From: an uncultured Actinotalea sp.
GTDB lineage: Bacteria > Actinomycetota > Actinomycetes > Actinomycetales > Cellulomonadaceae
Reading direction: 5' to 3'
Length of the DNA: 8,174 nt
Assembly: GCF_946885855.1 (NCBI RefSeq)
Contig: NZ_CAMPHH010000152.1
Coordinates: 1-8,174 of the forward strand
Below the pieces are notes generated by a model, which had not been told where the DNA came from, ran no database searches, and worked only from the letters and a program-made list of their open reading frames with translations. Numbering within the stretch: position 1 is the stretch's first letter; each line of letters begins with the position of its first letter. The translations under genes and the position numbers were made by a program. Shown here in pieces: positions 1-5,858 of the stretch.

Positions 1-35
1 GGCCCGGGGCGACGTCCCGGACGTCGCCCCGGGCC
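1..35. terminator. Perfect 17-bp inverted repeat (terminator-like hairpin)
   Basis: Bases 1-17 are the exact reverse complement of bases 19-35, with one base between. A folded RNA would open a few central pairs to make a loop. The arms are almost entirely G and C with a GACGTC core. No U-rich tract follows on the + strand, as is usual for actinobacterial terminators. The left arm touches the window edge, so the stem may be longer. It most likely ends a transcript coming from the left, or one running leftward from an unseen gene. It also suggests that the tRNA nucleotidyltransferase begins after it, although that reading frame stays open through the repeat. Confidence 0.6.
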
Positions 36-50
36 GCGCGCCCGGACGCG

Positions 51-1550
51 GTGGCGCTCCAGCGCCGCGCCGCCGAGGTGCTCTCCGGCATGGCGCCGGC
101 GGCGCTGGAGCTCGGCGCCGCCTTCGCGGCCGCCGGCCACGAGCTCGCGCTCGTCGGCGGGCCGGTGCGGGACGCGTTCCTCGGCCGCGCGAGCACGGAC
201 CTGGACTTCGCGACCTCGGCGAGCCCGGACGAGACCGAGCGCCTCCTCGCGGCCTGGGGCGACGCGACGTGGGACATCGGCCGTGCGTTCGGCACGATCG
301 GCGCCCGCCGGCACGCCCGCCCCGCCCGACGGGCCCGCGACGGCCGCGACGGCGCCTCGGCGAGCGAGGACGTCGTCGTCGAGGTGACGACCTACCGGAC
401 CGAGGCGTACGACCCGGCCTCCCGCAAGCCCGAGGTCGTCTTCGGCAAGGACCTCGACGGGGACCTGTCGCGCCGCGACTTCACCGTCAACGCGATGGCC
501 GTGCGGGTCCCGGACCTCACGTTCGTCGACCCCTTCGGCGGGCTGACCGACCTCGCGCGCGGCGTGCTGCGCACCCCGGTCACCCCGACGCAGTCCTTCG
601 ACGACGACCCCCTGCGGATGCTCCGCGCCGCCCGCTTCGCCGCGCAGCTCCGCTTCACCGTGGACGACGACGTCCGGCGCGCGATCGAGGAGATGGCGCC
701 GCGCCTCGCGATCGTGTCCCCCGAGCGGGTGCGCGACGAGCTGGTCAAGCTGCTGCTGGCGCCGGACCCGCGACCCGGGCTCGAGGTCCTCGTCGACACC
801 GGCCTGGCGGACCACGTCCTGCCCGAGCTGCCCGCCCTGCGGCTGGAGATCGACGAGCACCACCGGCACAAGGACGTCTACGAGCACTCGCTCACCGTCC
901 TCGCGCAGGCGATCGCGCTGGAGACCGGGACGCACGACGCCCCGACCGGACCGGTGCCGGGACCGGACCTCGTGCTGCGGCTGGCCGCGCTGCTGCACGA
1001 CATCGGCAAGCCCGCGACGCGCCGCTTCGAGTCCGGCGGCGGGGTGAGCTTCCACCACCACGAGGTCGTCGGCGCGAAGCTCGCGGCCAAGCGGTTGCGC
1101 GCACTCCACTTCGACAAGGACACCGTCAAGGCCGTCGCGCGGCTGACCGAGCTGCACCTGCGCTTCCACGGCTACGGCGAGGCCCAGTGGACCGACTCGG
1201 CCGTGCGCCGCTACGTCACCGACGCCGGCCCGCTGCTCGAGCGCCTGCACCGGCTCACCCGCTCGGACTGCACCACGCGCAACCGCCGCAAGGCCGCGCG
1301 TCTGTCCGCCGCGTACGACGACCTCGAGCGTCGCATCGCCGAGCTGCGCGAGGCCGAGGAGCTCGCCTCGATCCGGCCCGACCTCGACGGGCAGGAGATC
1401 ATGGACGTGCTCGGGCTGCGCCCCGGTCCGGAGGTCGGGCAGGCGTACCGGTTCCTCCTGGAGCTGCGGATGGAGCAGGGCCCGCTCGGCAAGGACGTGG
1501 CCGAGCGTGCGCTGCGCGAGTGGTGGGCGGAGCAGGGCGCCTCCTCCTGA
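51..1550 (+). CDS. cca: CCA-adding tRNA nucleotidyltransferase with HD domain
   Basis: This enzyme adds or repairs the 3'-terminal CCA of tRNAs from CTP and ATP without a nucleic-acid template, in the cytoplasm. From the GTG at 51 it has 499 residues. The N-terminal nucleotidyltransferase head carries GGPVRD (36-41) and the metal-binding DxD pair Asp50/Asp52 in STDLDF. The neck carries RRDF (141-144), important for nucleotide choice in the family, and DDPLRMLRAARF (185-196). An HD phosphohydrolase-like domain follows, with His279, LLHDIGK (314-320) and the HHHE run (335-338). The order and spacing match M. tuberculosis PcnA (Rv3907c) as I remember it. An Arg/Asp/Ala-rich insert (about 85-108) separates two catalytic-head strands. 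The start is uncertain: the GTG at 51 has no clear Shine-Dalgarno, whereas the in-frame ATG at 90 has GAGGTG at 75-80, nine bases upstream, and would give 486 residues. The M. tuberculosis N-terminus has a length closer to the GTG start. Function is near certain; only the start is open. Confidence 0.96.
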   Translation: MALQRRAAEVLSGMAPAALELGAAFAAAGHELALVGGPVRDAFLGRASTDLDFATSASPDETERLLAAWGDATWDIGRAFGTIGARRHARPARRARDGRDGASASEDVVVEVTTYRTEAYDPASRKPEVVFGKDLDGDLSRRDFTVNAMAVRVPDLTFVDPFGGLTDLARGVLRTPVTPTQSFDDDPLRMLRAARFAAQLRFTVDDDVRRAIEEMAPRLAIVSPERVRDELVKLLLAPDPRPGLEVLVDTGLADHVLPELPALRLEIDEHHRHKDVYEHSLTVLAQAIALETGTHDAPTGPVPGPDLVLRLAALLHDIGKPATRRFESGGGVSFHHHEVVGAKLAAKRLRALHFDKDTVKAVARLTELHLRFHGYGEAQWTDSAVRRYVTDAGPLLERLHRLTRSDCTTRNRRKAARLSAAYDDLERRIAELREAEELASIRPDLDGQEIMDVLGLRPGPEVGQAYRFLLELRMEQGPLGKDVAERALREWWAEQGASS

Positions 1551-1572
1551 CCCGAGATCCCTCCTGAGCCGA

Positions 1573-1624
1573 CCGACGACGACGGCGCCGTCCCTCGCCC
1601 GGGTGCGCCGGACGTCGTCGTCGG
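1573..1624 (+). terminator. 12-bp inverted repeat between cca and the glycosylase gene
   Basis: CCGACGACGACG (1573-1584) is the exact reverse complement of 1613-1624. A nested GGCGC (1584-1588) / GCGCC (1605-1609) pairing lies in the loop. The structure sits 22 bases after the cca stop and ends just before the Shine-Dalgarno of the next gene (GAGG, 1626-1629). It could terminate cca, or act as a leader structure limiting read-through into the glycosylase gene. No U-tract follows. Confidence 0.5.
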
Positions 1625-1637
1625 CGAGGGTGGGCGG

Positions 1638-2111
1638 GTGAGGCTCTGGTCGGTGCACCCGCGGTACCTGGACCGGCAGGGGCTGACGGCGTCCTGGCGC
1701 GAGGGTCTCCTCGCGCAGAAGGTGCTCACGGGCACCACGCGCGGCTACCGCAACCACCCGCAGCTCGAGCGCTTCCGGGTGGCGCCCCCCGCGACCGAGC
1801 CGCCGTGGCCGCCGGGCGCACCGATCACGACGTACCTGCACGCCGTCGTCGACGAGGCCGCGGCGCGCGGCTACGCGTACGACCGCGCCAAGCTGCTCGC
1901 GCCGCCCGACGGGACGCTCCGGCTCGAGGTCACGACGGGTCAGCTCCGGCACGAGTGGTGGCACCTGCGCGAGAAGCTGCGGGTCCGCTCGCCGGAGGTG
2001 CTGCGACGGTGGCGGGACGTGGAGCTGCCGGACCCGCACCCGCTCCTCGTCGTCGTGGCCGGGCCGGTGGCCGCGTGGGAGGTGCGGCAGGACGCGGTCG
2101 TCGGCGGGTGA
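1638..2111 (+). CDS. Pyrimidine-dimer DNA glycosylase / endonuclease V family protein
   Basis: The 157-residue protein resembles the T4 DenV-like family (Pfam Pyr_excise). T4 endonuclease V flips out a base opposite a UV-induced cyclobutane pyrimidine dimer, cuts the glycosidic bond and then nicks the abasic site. Aligned by eye with the T4 enzyme, the helix of residues 11-24 matches, placing Arg21-Glu22 on the T4 pair Arg22-catalytic Glu23. The segments NHPQLERF (39-46), YLHAVVDEAAARGY (66-79) and Q-x-x-HEWWHLREKL (101-113) also follow the T4 pattern. Residue 2 is Arg, where T4 uses the amine of Thr2 as nucleophile, so the exact chemistry is not assured. The start is GTG at 1638 with GAGG (1626-1629) eight bases upstream. 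The gene is 87 bases downstream of cca with a hairpin between. It converges on the LOV phosphatase, 39 bases away. The family assignment is good; substrate and activity are inferred. Confidence 0.82.
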   Translation: MRLWSVHPRYLDRQGLTASWREGLLAQKVLTGTTRGYRNHPQLERFRVAPPATEPPWPPGAPITTYLHAVVDEAAARGYAYDRAKLLAPPDGTLRLEVTTGQLRHEWWHLREKLRVRSPEVLRRWRDVELPDPHPLLVVVAGPVAAWEVRQDAVVGG

Positions 2112-2132
2112 GGCGGGGCCGGGCGTACTGCC

Positions 2133-2149
2133 GACGATCCGGCGTCGTC
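2133..2149. terminator. Small hairpin between convergent genes
   Basis: GACGA (2133-2137) pairs with TCGTC (2145-2149) around a seven-base loop, in the 39-bp gap between the two convergent stop codons. The stem is short, so it is at best a weak bidirectional terminator. Its position between tail-to-tail genes is the main support. Confidence 0.35.
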
Positions 2150-2150
2150 C

Positions 2151-4280
2151 TCAACCCGCCCGGTCGAGCCCCTCCTCGACGCGTCGCACCACGAGGACGC
2201 AGACGTCGTCCTCCTGGTCGGCGTCGATCATCGACCCGACGAGCACGTCGCGGATCTTGGCGGAGCTGAGGCCCTCCGGCAGGGACGCCAGCGCCTCGGC
2301 GAGGGCGTCGATCCCGTGGCGCAACGACCGGTCGCGGCGCTCGACCAGGCCGTCCGTGTAGACGACGAGGGTCGCGCCGAGCGGCAGCTCGAGCTCCTCC
2401 TGGGGCGCCTCCTCGATGTTCGTCACACCGACGGGCGTGCTCAGCGCACCCATGAGGTAGCGGACGCGGCCGTCGGGCTGGCGCAGCAGCGGCGGCGGGT
2501 GGCCGGCGCGGCTGTAGGTGAGCCGGGACCCCTCCAGGCGCAGGTAGACACACGTCGACATGTCCGCCATGTCCAGCCCCTGGACCAGCTCGTCGAGGCG
2601 GCCCATGACGCGGCTCGCGGACTCGCCGCTCCACGCGTACGAGCGCAGGACGGAGCGGAGCTGCCCCATGGACGCGGCCGCCTTGAGGTCGTGCCCGACG
2701 ACGTCGCCCACAGCCAGTCCGATCGCACCGTCCGGCAGCGGCAGGACGTCGAACCAGTCGCCGCCGACCTCCGCCCGGTGCAGCGCCGGCAGGTAGGACG
2801 CCGCGAGGTCCAGGCCCGGGACGTCGGGGACCTCCGGCAGCAGGCTGTGCTGGAGGGTGAGGGCAGCGGCGCGCTCGCGCAGGTAGAGGCGGACGTTGTC
2901 CAGGGCCAGCCCCGCGCGGCCGCCGACGTGGGAGGCGGTCTCGACCGTGTCGTCGGAGAAGGCGTCGTCGAGGAGGACGACCGCCCCGATCACCCGGTCG
3001 CGGGCGCGCAGCGGCACGATGAGCACCTGGCCCAGGTGGCCGAGCCGATCGATCCGCTCCCAGATCTGCGGCGGCGTCAGCCGGCGGGCCGAGTCCACGT
3101 CGACGTCCCAGGCGGCGGGGGCGTAGGCGGCGTCGGACCGCATGACGTCGGCGAGCGCGGTCGAGCTCTGGATCCAGTCCAGCGCTCCGTTGTCCTCCAT
3201 CCACTGGGCGTCCTCGCGGCGCTCCGGGTCACGCGCGACGATGTGCACGCGCTCGTGCCGGCCGCGGTCGCTTGTGACGGTGACGTAGCCCCAGGCGGCG
3301 AGGCGCGGCACGACGGTCTCCGCGAGCGCGCGCACGGCGTCCTGGTAGTCCAGGTGCTGGGCCAGCTCCTCGCTGACGCGCGCCAGCAGCTGGAGCCGCT
3401 CGGACACCTGGCGCGCCTCGGCCAGCGCCTGGTCCCGCGTCTGCTGCAGGGCGATGCGCTCGGTGACGTCCGCCTGGATGCCGACGTGGTGGGTGACGTT
3501 GCCCTGGGCGTCGACCACCGGGCTGATGACGACCTGGTTCCAGAACGGCGTGCCGTCCTTGCGGTAGTTGAGCAGGGTGTCCGCAACCGTGCGGCCCTCG
3601 CGGAGCGCCTGGCGCATGTGGTCGACGACGGCGGGGTCCGTGTCCGGGCCCTGGAGGAACCGGCAGTTCCGCCCCAGGGCGTCCTCGGGGGTGTAACCCG
3701 TGACGCGCGTGAAGGAGGGGTTGACCCAGACCAGCGGGTCGTCCGGCAGGCGCGGGTCGGAGATGGCGAAGGAGAGCTCGCTCGCGACGGCGGCGCGGGC
3801 GTGCAGGTCGCCCGCGGAGTCCTGGAGGGCACGGACCGCCTCCTCCTGCCGCAGCGGGAGGAGGACGACGAGGGCCTGGTGCGACAGGGGCGCCGGCGCC
3901 TCGGACAGGGGGATGCCGATGAGCCAGAGCGCCTCGCGGGCGGCGGACTGGTCGGACGCCCGCTCGGCGTCGACCTGCAGGCCCCGGGCCGGCGCGCCGT
4001 GGGCGACGCTCGCCATCGGGTACGGACCGTCCTCGAGCGCCGCGCCGTCGGGGGTGCGCAGTGCCGCGGTCCGGGACCAGTCCTCCAGCGGCGCCGGCAA
4101 GGTCACCCCGGGGGCCAGATCGACCGCGAGGGCATTGGCGAAGACGACCAGACCCTGGTCGAGGTCGACGAGGAGCGTCGCGGCGGGCCTGTCGTGGACG
4201 AGGGCTGGCAGAGCGGCTCCGGCACGCGGGTCGGAGGCCCGCGGCGAGCCTTCGGGGGCGGCGACGGGGTCCTGCTGCAT
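2151..4280 (-). CDS. Blue-light-sensor phosphatase: PAS-like, LOV, GAF, PP2C/SpoIIE domains
   Basis: This 709-residue, apparently soluble protein should dephosphorylate a Ser/Thr-phosphorylated partner, typically an RsbV/SpoIIAA-type anti-sigma-factor antagonist, under sensory control. Residues about 25-145 look like a divergent PAS domain. Residues 168-275 are a LOV domain: GRNCRFLQ (203-210) contains photoactive Cys206, and Asn238, Asn248 and Gln269 stand exactly where the flavin-contacting Asn482, Asn492 and Gln513 of oat phototropin LOV2 do relative to its Cys450. A charged helix (275-300) leads to a GAF-like domain (about 300-465). The C-terminal PP2C/SpoIIE domain (about 474-700) shows GGDWFD (506-511), GDVVGH (525-530), AGHPPP (592-597), YTDG (641-644) and the Asp690-Asp692 region expected to bind catalytic metal. 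No anti-sigma kinase domain is fused and no RsbV/RsbW partner is in the window. The ATG at 4280 has AGGG seven bases upstream; the same stretch also reads as a possible leaderless promoter. The MFS gene lies 66 bases upstream on the same strand, so co-transcription is possible. Confidence 0.92.
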   Translation of the reverse strand: MQQDPVAAPEGSPRASDPRAGAALPALVHDRPAATLLVDLDQGLVVFANALAVDLAPGVTLPAPLEDWSRTAALRTPDGAALEDGPYPMASVAHGAPARGLQVDAERASDQSAAREALWLIGIPLSEAPAPLSHQALVVLLPLRQEEAVRALQDSAGDLHARAAVASELSFAISDPRLPDDPLVWVNPSFTRVTGYTPEDALGRNCRFLQGPDTDPAVVDHMRQALREGRTVADTLLNYRKDGTPFWNQVVISPVVDAQGNVTHHVGIQADVTERIALQQTRDQALAEARQVSERLQLLARVSEELAQHLDYQDAVRALAETVVPRLAAWGYVTVTSDRGRHERVHIVARDPERREDAQWMEDNGALDWIQSSTALADVMRSDAAYAPAAWDVDVDSARRLTPPQIWERIDRLGHLGQVLIVPLRARDRVIGAVVLLDDAFSDDTVETASHVGGRAGLALDNVRLYLRERAAALTLQHSLLPEVPDVPGLDLAASYLPALHRAEVGGDWFDVLPLPDGAIGLAVGDVVGHDLKAAASMGQLRSVLRSYAWSGESASRVMGRLDELVQGLDMADMSTCVYLRLEGSRLTYSRAGHPPPLLRQPDGRVRYLMGALSTPVGVTNIEEAPQEELELPLGATLVVYTDGLVERRDRSLRHGIDALAEALASLPEGLSSAKIRDVLVGSMIDADQEDDVCVLVVRRVEEGLDRAG

Positions 4281-4286
4281 CCCTCA

Positions 4287-4292
4287 ACCCTA
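4287..4292 (-). promoter_or_regulatory. Candidate -10 box (TAGGGT) for the LOV phosphatase
   Basis: TAGGGT on the minus strand fits the actinobacterial -10 pattern TANNNT and ends six bases before the ATG at 4280. Transcription starting at the usual distance would begin at or next to the start codon, giving a leaderless mRNA. I see no good -35 box. The same bases include AGGG, which could instead be a ribosome-binding site. Confidence 0.35.
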
Positions 4293-4346
4293 GGTCAGGC
4301 GCTCGGATCCCTCTCGTCGTAGATCATCGACGCAGGTGGTCGAGGC

Positions 4347-5675
4347 TCAGGAGCGGGCGGGCGCGGCGCCGTCGTCGGCCGGGTCGGGGACGTCCGCCAG
4401 GTGCACCGCGTGGGCGGGGCCGAGGAGGTAGACCACCCCCGCCGCGACGTACGCCGCCGCGAGGCCGAGGAAGGCAGCGGTGGACCAGCCCGTGTCCGGC
4501 AGGACGACTGCTGCGAGCGCCGCGGCGCCGACGAACGCGGCGTTGTAGAGGACGTCGTAGAGGGCGAAGGCGCGCCCGCGGAAGTCGTCGTGGGTGTCCC
4601 GCTGGACGATGGTGTCGACGGCGATCTTCGCGCCCTGCGCGGCGAGGCCGAGCAGCCCGCCGCTGACCAGGACCACCGGCAGGGCGTACGACGTCGCCAG
4701 GAGCACCTGGCTCGCCGCCCCGATGCCCAGGCAGACGACGATCCAGGTGCGCGGGCTCATCCGCTCGTGCGCGAGCGGCGTGAGGACGACGGCGAGCCCG
4801 AAGCCCACCGTGGTCGAGGCGAGGACGGTCGCGAACATGGCCAGGCCGGCGTCGGCGTCGAGCGGGTCGGCGAGGAGGTTGCGGGAGATGAGGATCGCGG
4901 CGATGAACGTGACGCCGTAGATGAAGCGGTGGGTCGCCATGACGCCGAGCGCGAGCGCGGGGGTGCGGCGGCGCACCAGGTAGTGCGTGCCCCGGCCCAG
5001 GCCCCGGCCCACCTCGCGGACCTTCTCCCACAGCTCCCCCGCCGCGGCCCGGTGGGTCGGGCCGAGCTGGTCGGGCCGCAGGCGCAGGGCCAGCGCCGAG
5101 GCCGCGGCGAACAGCAGGGCCGCGCCGACGAGGACGACGGCGTCGCTCGCCGCACCCGTCGGGGCGAAGCGGCCGACGAAGCCCAGGGCCGCGCCGACGC
5201 CGGCTGCCGCCGCCCCGAGCGTGGGCGTGATGGCGTTGGCCAGGAGCAGTTGGTCGCGCGGGACGACGCGGGGCAGGCCCGCGGACAGCGCCGCGAGCAG
5301 GAACCGGTTGACCGACAGCGTGACGAGCGCGAGCACGTAGACGGCCGGACCGACGCCGACGGTCAGGAGCAGCGCCGCGAGGACCAGCGTGAGCACGACG
5401 CGGAGCGCGTTGCCGACGAGCAGGACCTGCCGACGGCGCCAGCGGTCCAGCAGCACACCGGCCCACGGGCCGACGACCGTGAACGGGAGGAGCAGGACCG
5501 CGAACGCCGCGGCGACGTCGGCGGCGGTCGCGAGCCGCTCCGGCTGGAAGAAGAAGAGGGTCGCGAGCCCGACCTGGAACATGCCGTCGCCCGCCTGGGA
5601 CACGATGCGGACGGTGAACAGCCGCCGGAAGCCGCGGTGGACGGCGACCGTCCGCAGGTCCGCCAGCACGCTCAC
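4347..5675 (-). CDS. MFS transporter
   Basis: The 442-residue integral membrane protein is of the major facilitator type, exchanging or exporting an unknown substrate. Hydrophobic segments of TM length are visible at about 55-75, 88-107, 112-130, 148-168, 178-198, 250-265, 283-301, 311-329, 333-350, 375-392 and 398-420, plus a less clear amphipathic one near 30-45; this fits 11-12 helices. The loop WAGVLLDRWRRRQ (71-83) is the family's motif A (GxxxDRxxRR) between helices 2 and 3. A longer basic cytoplasmic stretch (about 199-240) divides the halves, and RDTHDDFRGRAFALYD (359-374) is a matching conserved loop in the second half. The acidic tail (423-442) should be cytoplasmic. The start is GTG at 5675; another GTG lies two codons later. 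No Shine-Dalgarno is visible, but a TANNNT box sits six bases upstream. Superfamily membership is clear; the substrate cannot be judged from sequence. It may be co-transcribed with the phosphatase downstream. Confidence 0.9.
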   Translation of the reverse strand: MSVLADLRTVAVHRGFRRLFTVRIVSQAGDGMFQVGLATLFFFQPERLATAADVAAAFAVLLLPFTVVGPWAGVLLDRWRRRQVLLVGNALRVVLTLVLAALLLTVGVGPAVYVLALVTLSVNRFLLAALSAGLPRVVPRDQLLLANAITPTLGAAAAGVGAALGFVGRFAPTGAASDAVVLVGAALLFAAASALALRLRPDQLGPTHRAAAGELWEKVREVGRGLGRGTHYLVRRRTPALALGVMATHRFIYGVTFIAAILISRNLLADPLDADAGLAMFATVLASTTVGFGLAVVLTPLAHERMSPRTWIVVCLGIGAASQVLLATSYALPVVLVSGGLLGLAAQGAKIAVDTIVQRDTHDDFRGRAFALYDVLYNAAFVGAAALAAVVLPDTGWSTAAFLGLAAAYVAAGVVYLLGPAHAVHLADVPDPADDGAAPARS

Positions 5676-5681
5676 CCGGCG

Positions 5682-5687
5682 AGGCTA
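5682..5687 (-). promoter_or_regulatory. Candidate -10 box (TAGCCT) for the MFS gene
   Basis: TAGCCT on the minus strand fits TANNNT and lies exactly six bases before the GTG at 5675. No Shine-Dalgarno is present between them. This is the same layout as in front of the LOV phosphatase and suggests a leaderless transcript. No convincing -35 box is seen. Confidence 0.35.
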
Positions 5688-5757
5688 CCGGCGGGGGCGT
5701 CTCCGTCCGGCCTCCCAGTCCCGGACCCGCCTCTCGCCTGCTCCGCGTGCCCCCGGT

Positions 5758-5800
5758 CCGGTGAGGGTTCGGTTCGCTATCCGACTCGTTCCCTCACCGG
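5758..5800. repeat. Palindromic repeat R1 (extended arms)
   Basis: The 39-bp core (5760-5798) begins GGTGAGGGTT, has the centre TCGCTATCCGACTC and ends CCCTCACC. The outer arms pair perfectly over 10 bp when CC/GG at 5758-5759 and 5799-5800 are included, and CG and TCG/CGA pairs recur further in. It matches R2 at 32 of 39 positions and R4 at 28 of 39. It lies between the end of the AbiEi/DUF559 gene and the start of the MFS gene and could also stop leftward transcription. Confidence 0.8.
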
Positions 5801-5819
5801 GAACGACGGGCACTGAATC

Positions 5820-5858
5820 GGTGAAGGTTCCGGTCGCTATCCGGCTCCATCTCTCACC
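5820..5858. repeat. Palindromic repeat R2, containing a stop codon
   Basis: This is the second copy, begun exactly 60 bases after R1 and in the same orientation. It starts GGTGAAGGTT, has the centre TCGCTATCCGGCTC and ends TCTCACC. The TGA stop of the AbiEi/DUF559 gene (5854-5856, minus strand) is the TGA within its terminal GGTGAGAG. Its arms pair less perfectly than those of R1 (GGTGA/TCACC, then mismatches). Confidence 0.8.

Noticed and set aside
2316..4322. Long open frame (668 codons) on the + strand opposite the LOV phosphatase
   Set aside because: It is the antisense shadow of a GC-rich gene with recognisable domains on the other strand; its translation is Arg/Val/Asp/Gly-rich with no family resemblance.
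4401..5816. Long open frame (471 codons) on the + strand opposite the MFS gene
   Set aside because: It encodes low-complexity Arg/Glu/Asp sequence and mirrors the codon pattern of the real membrane protein.
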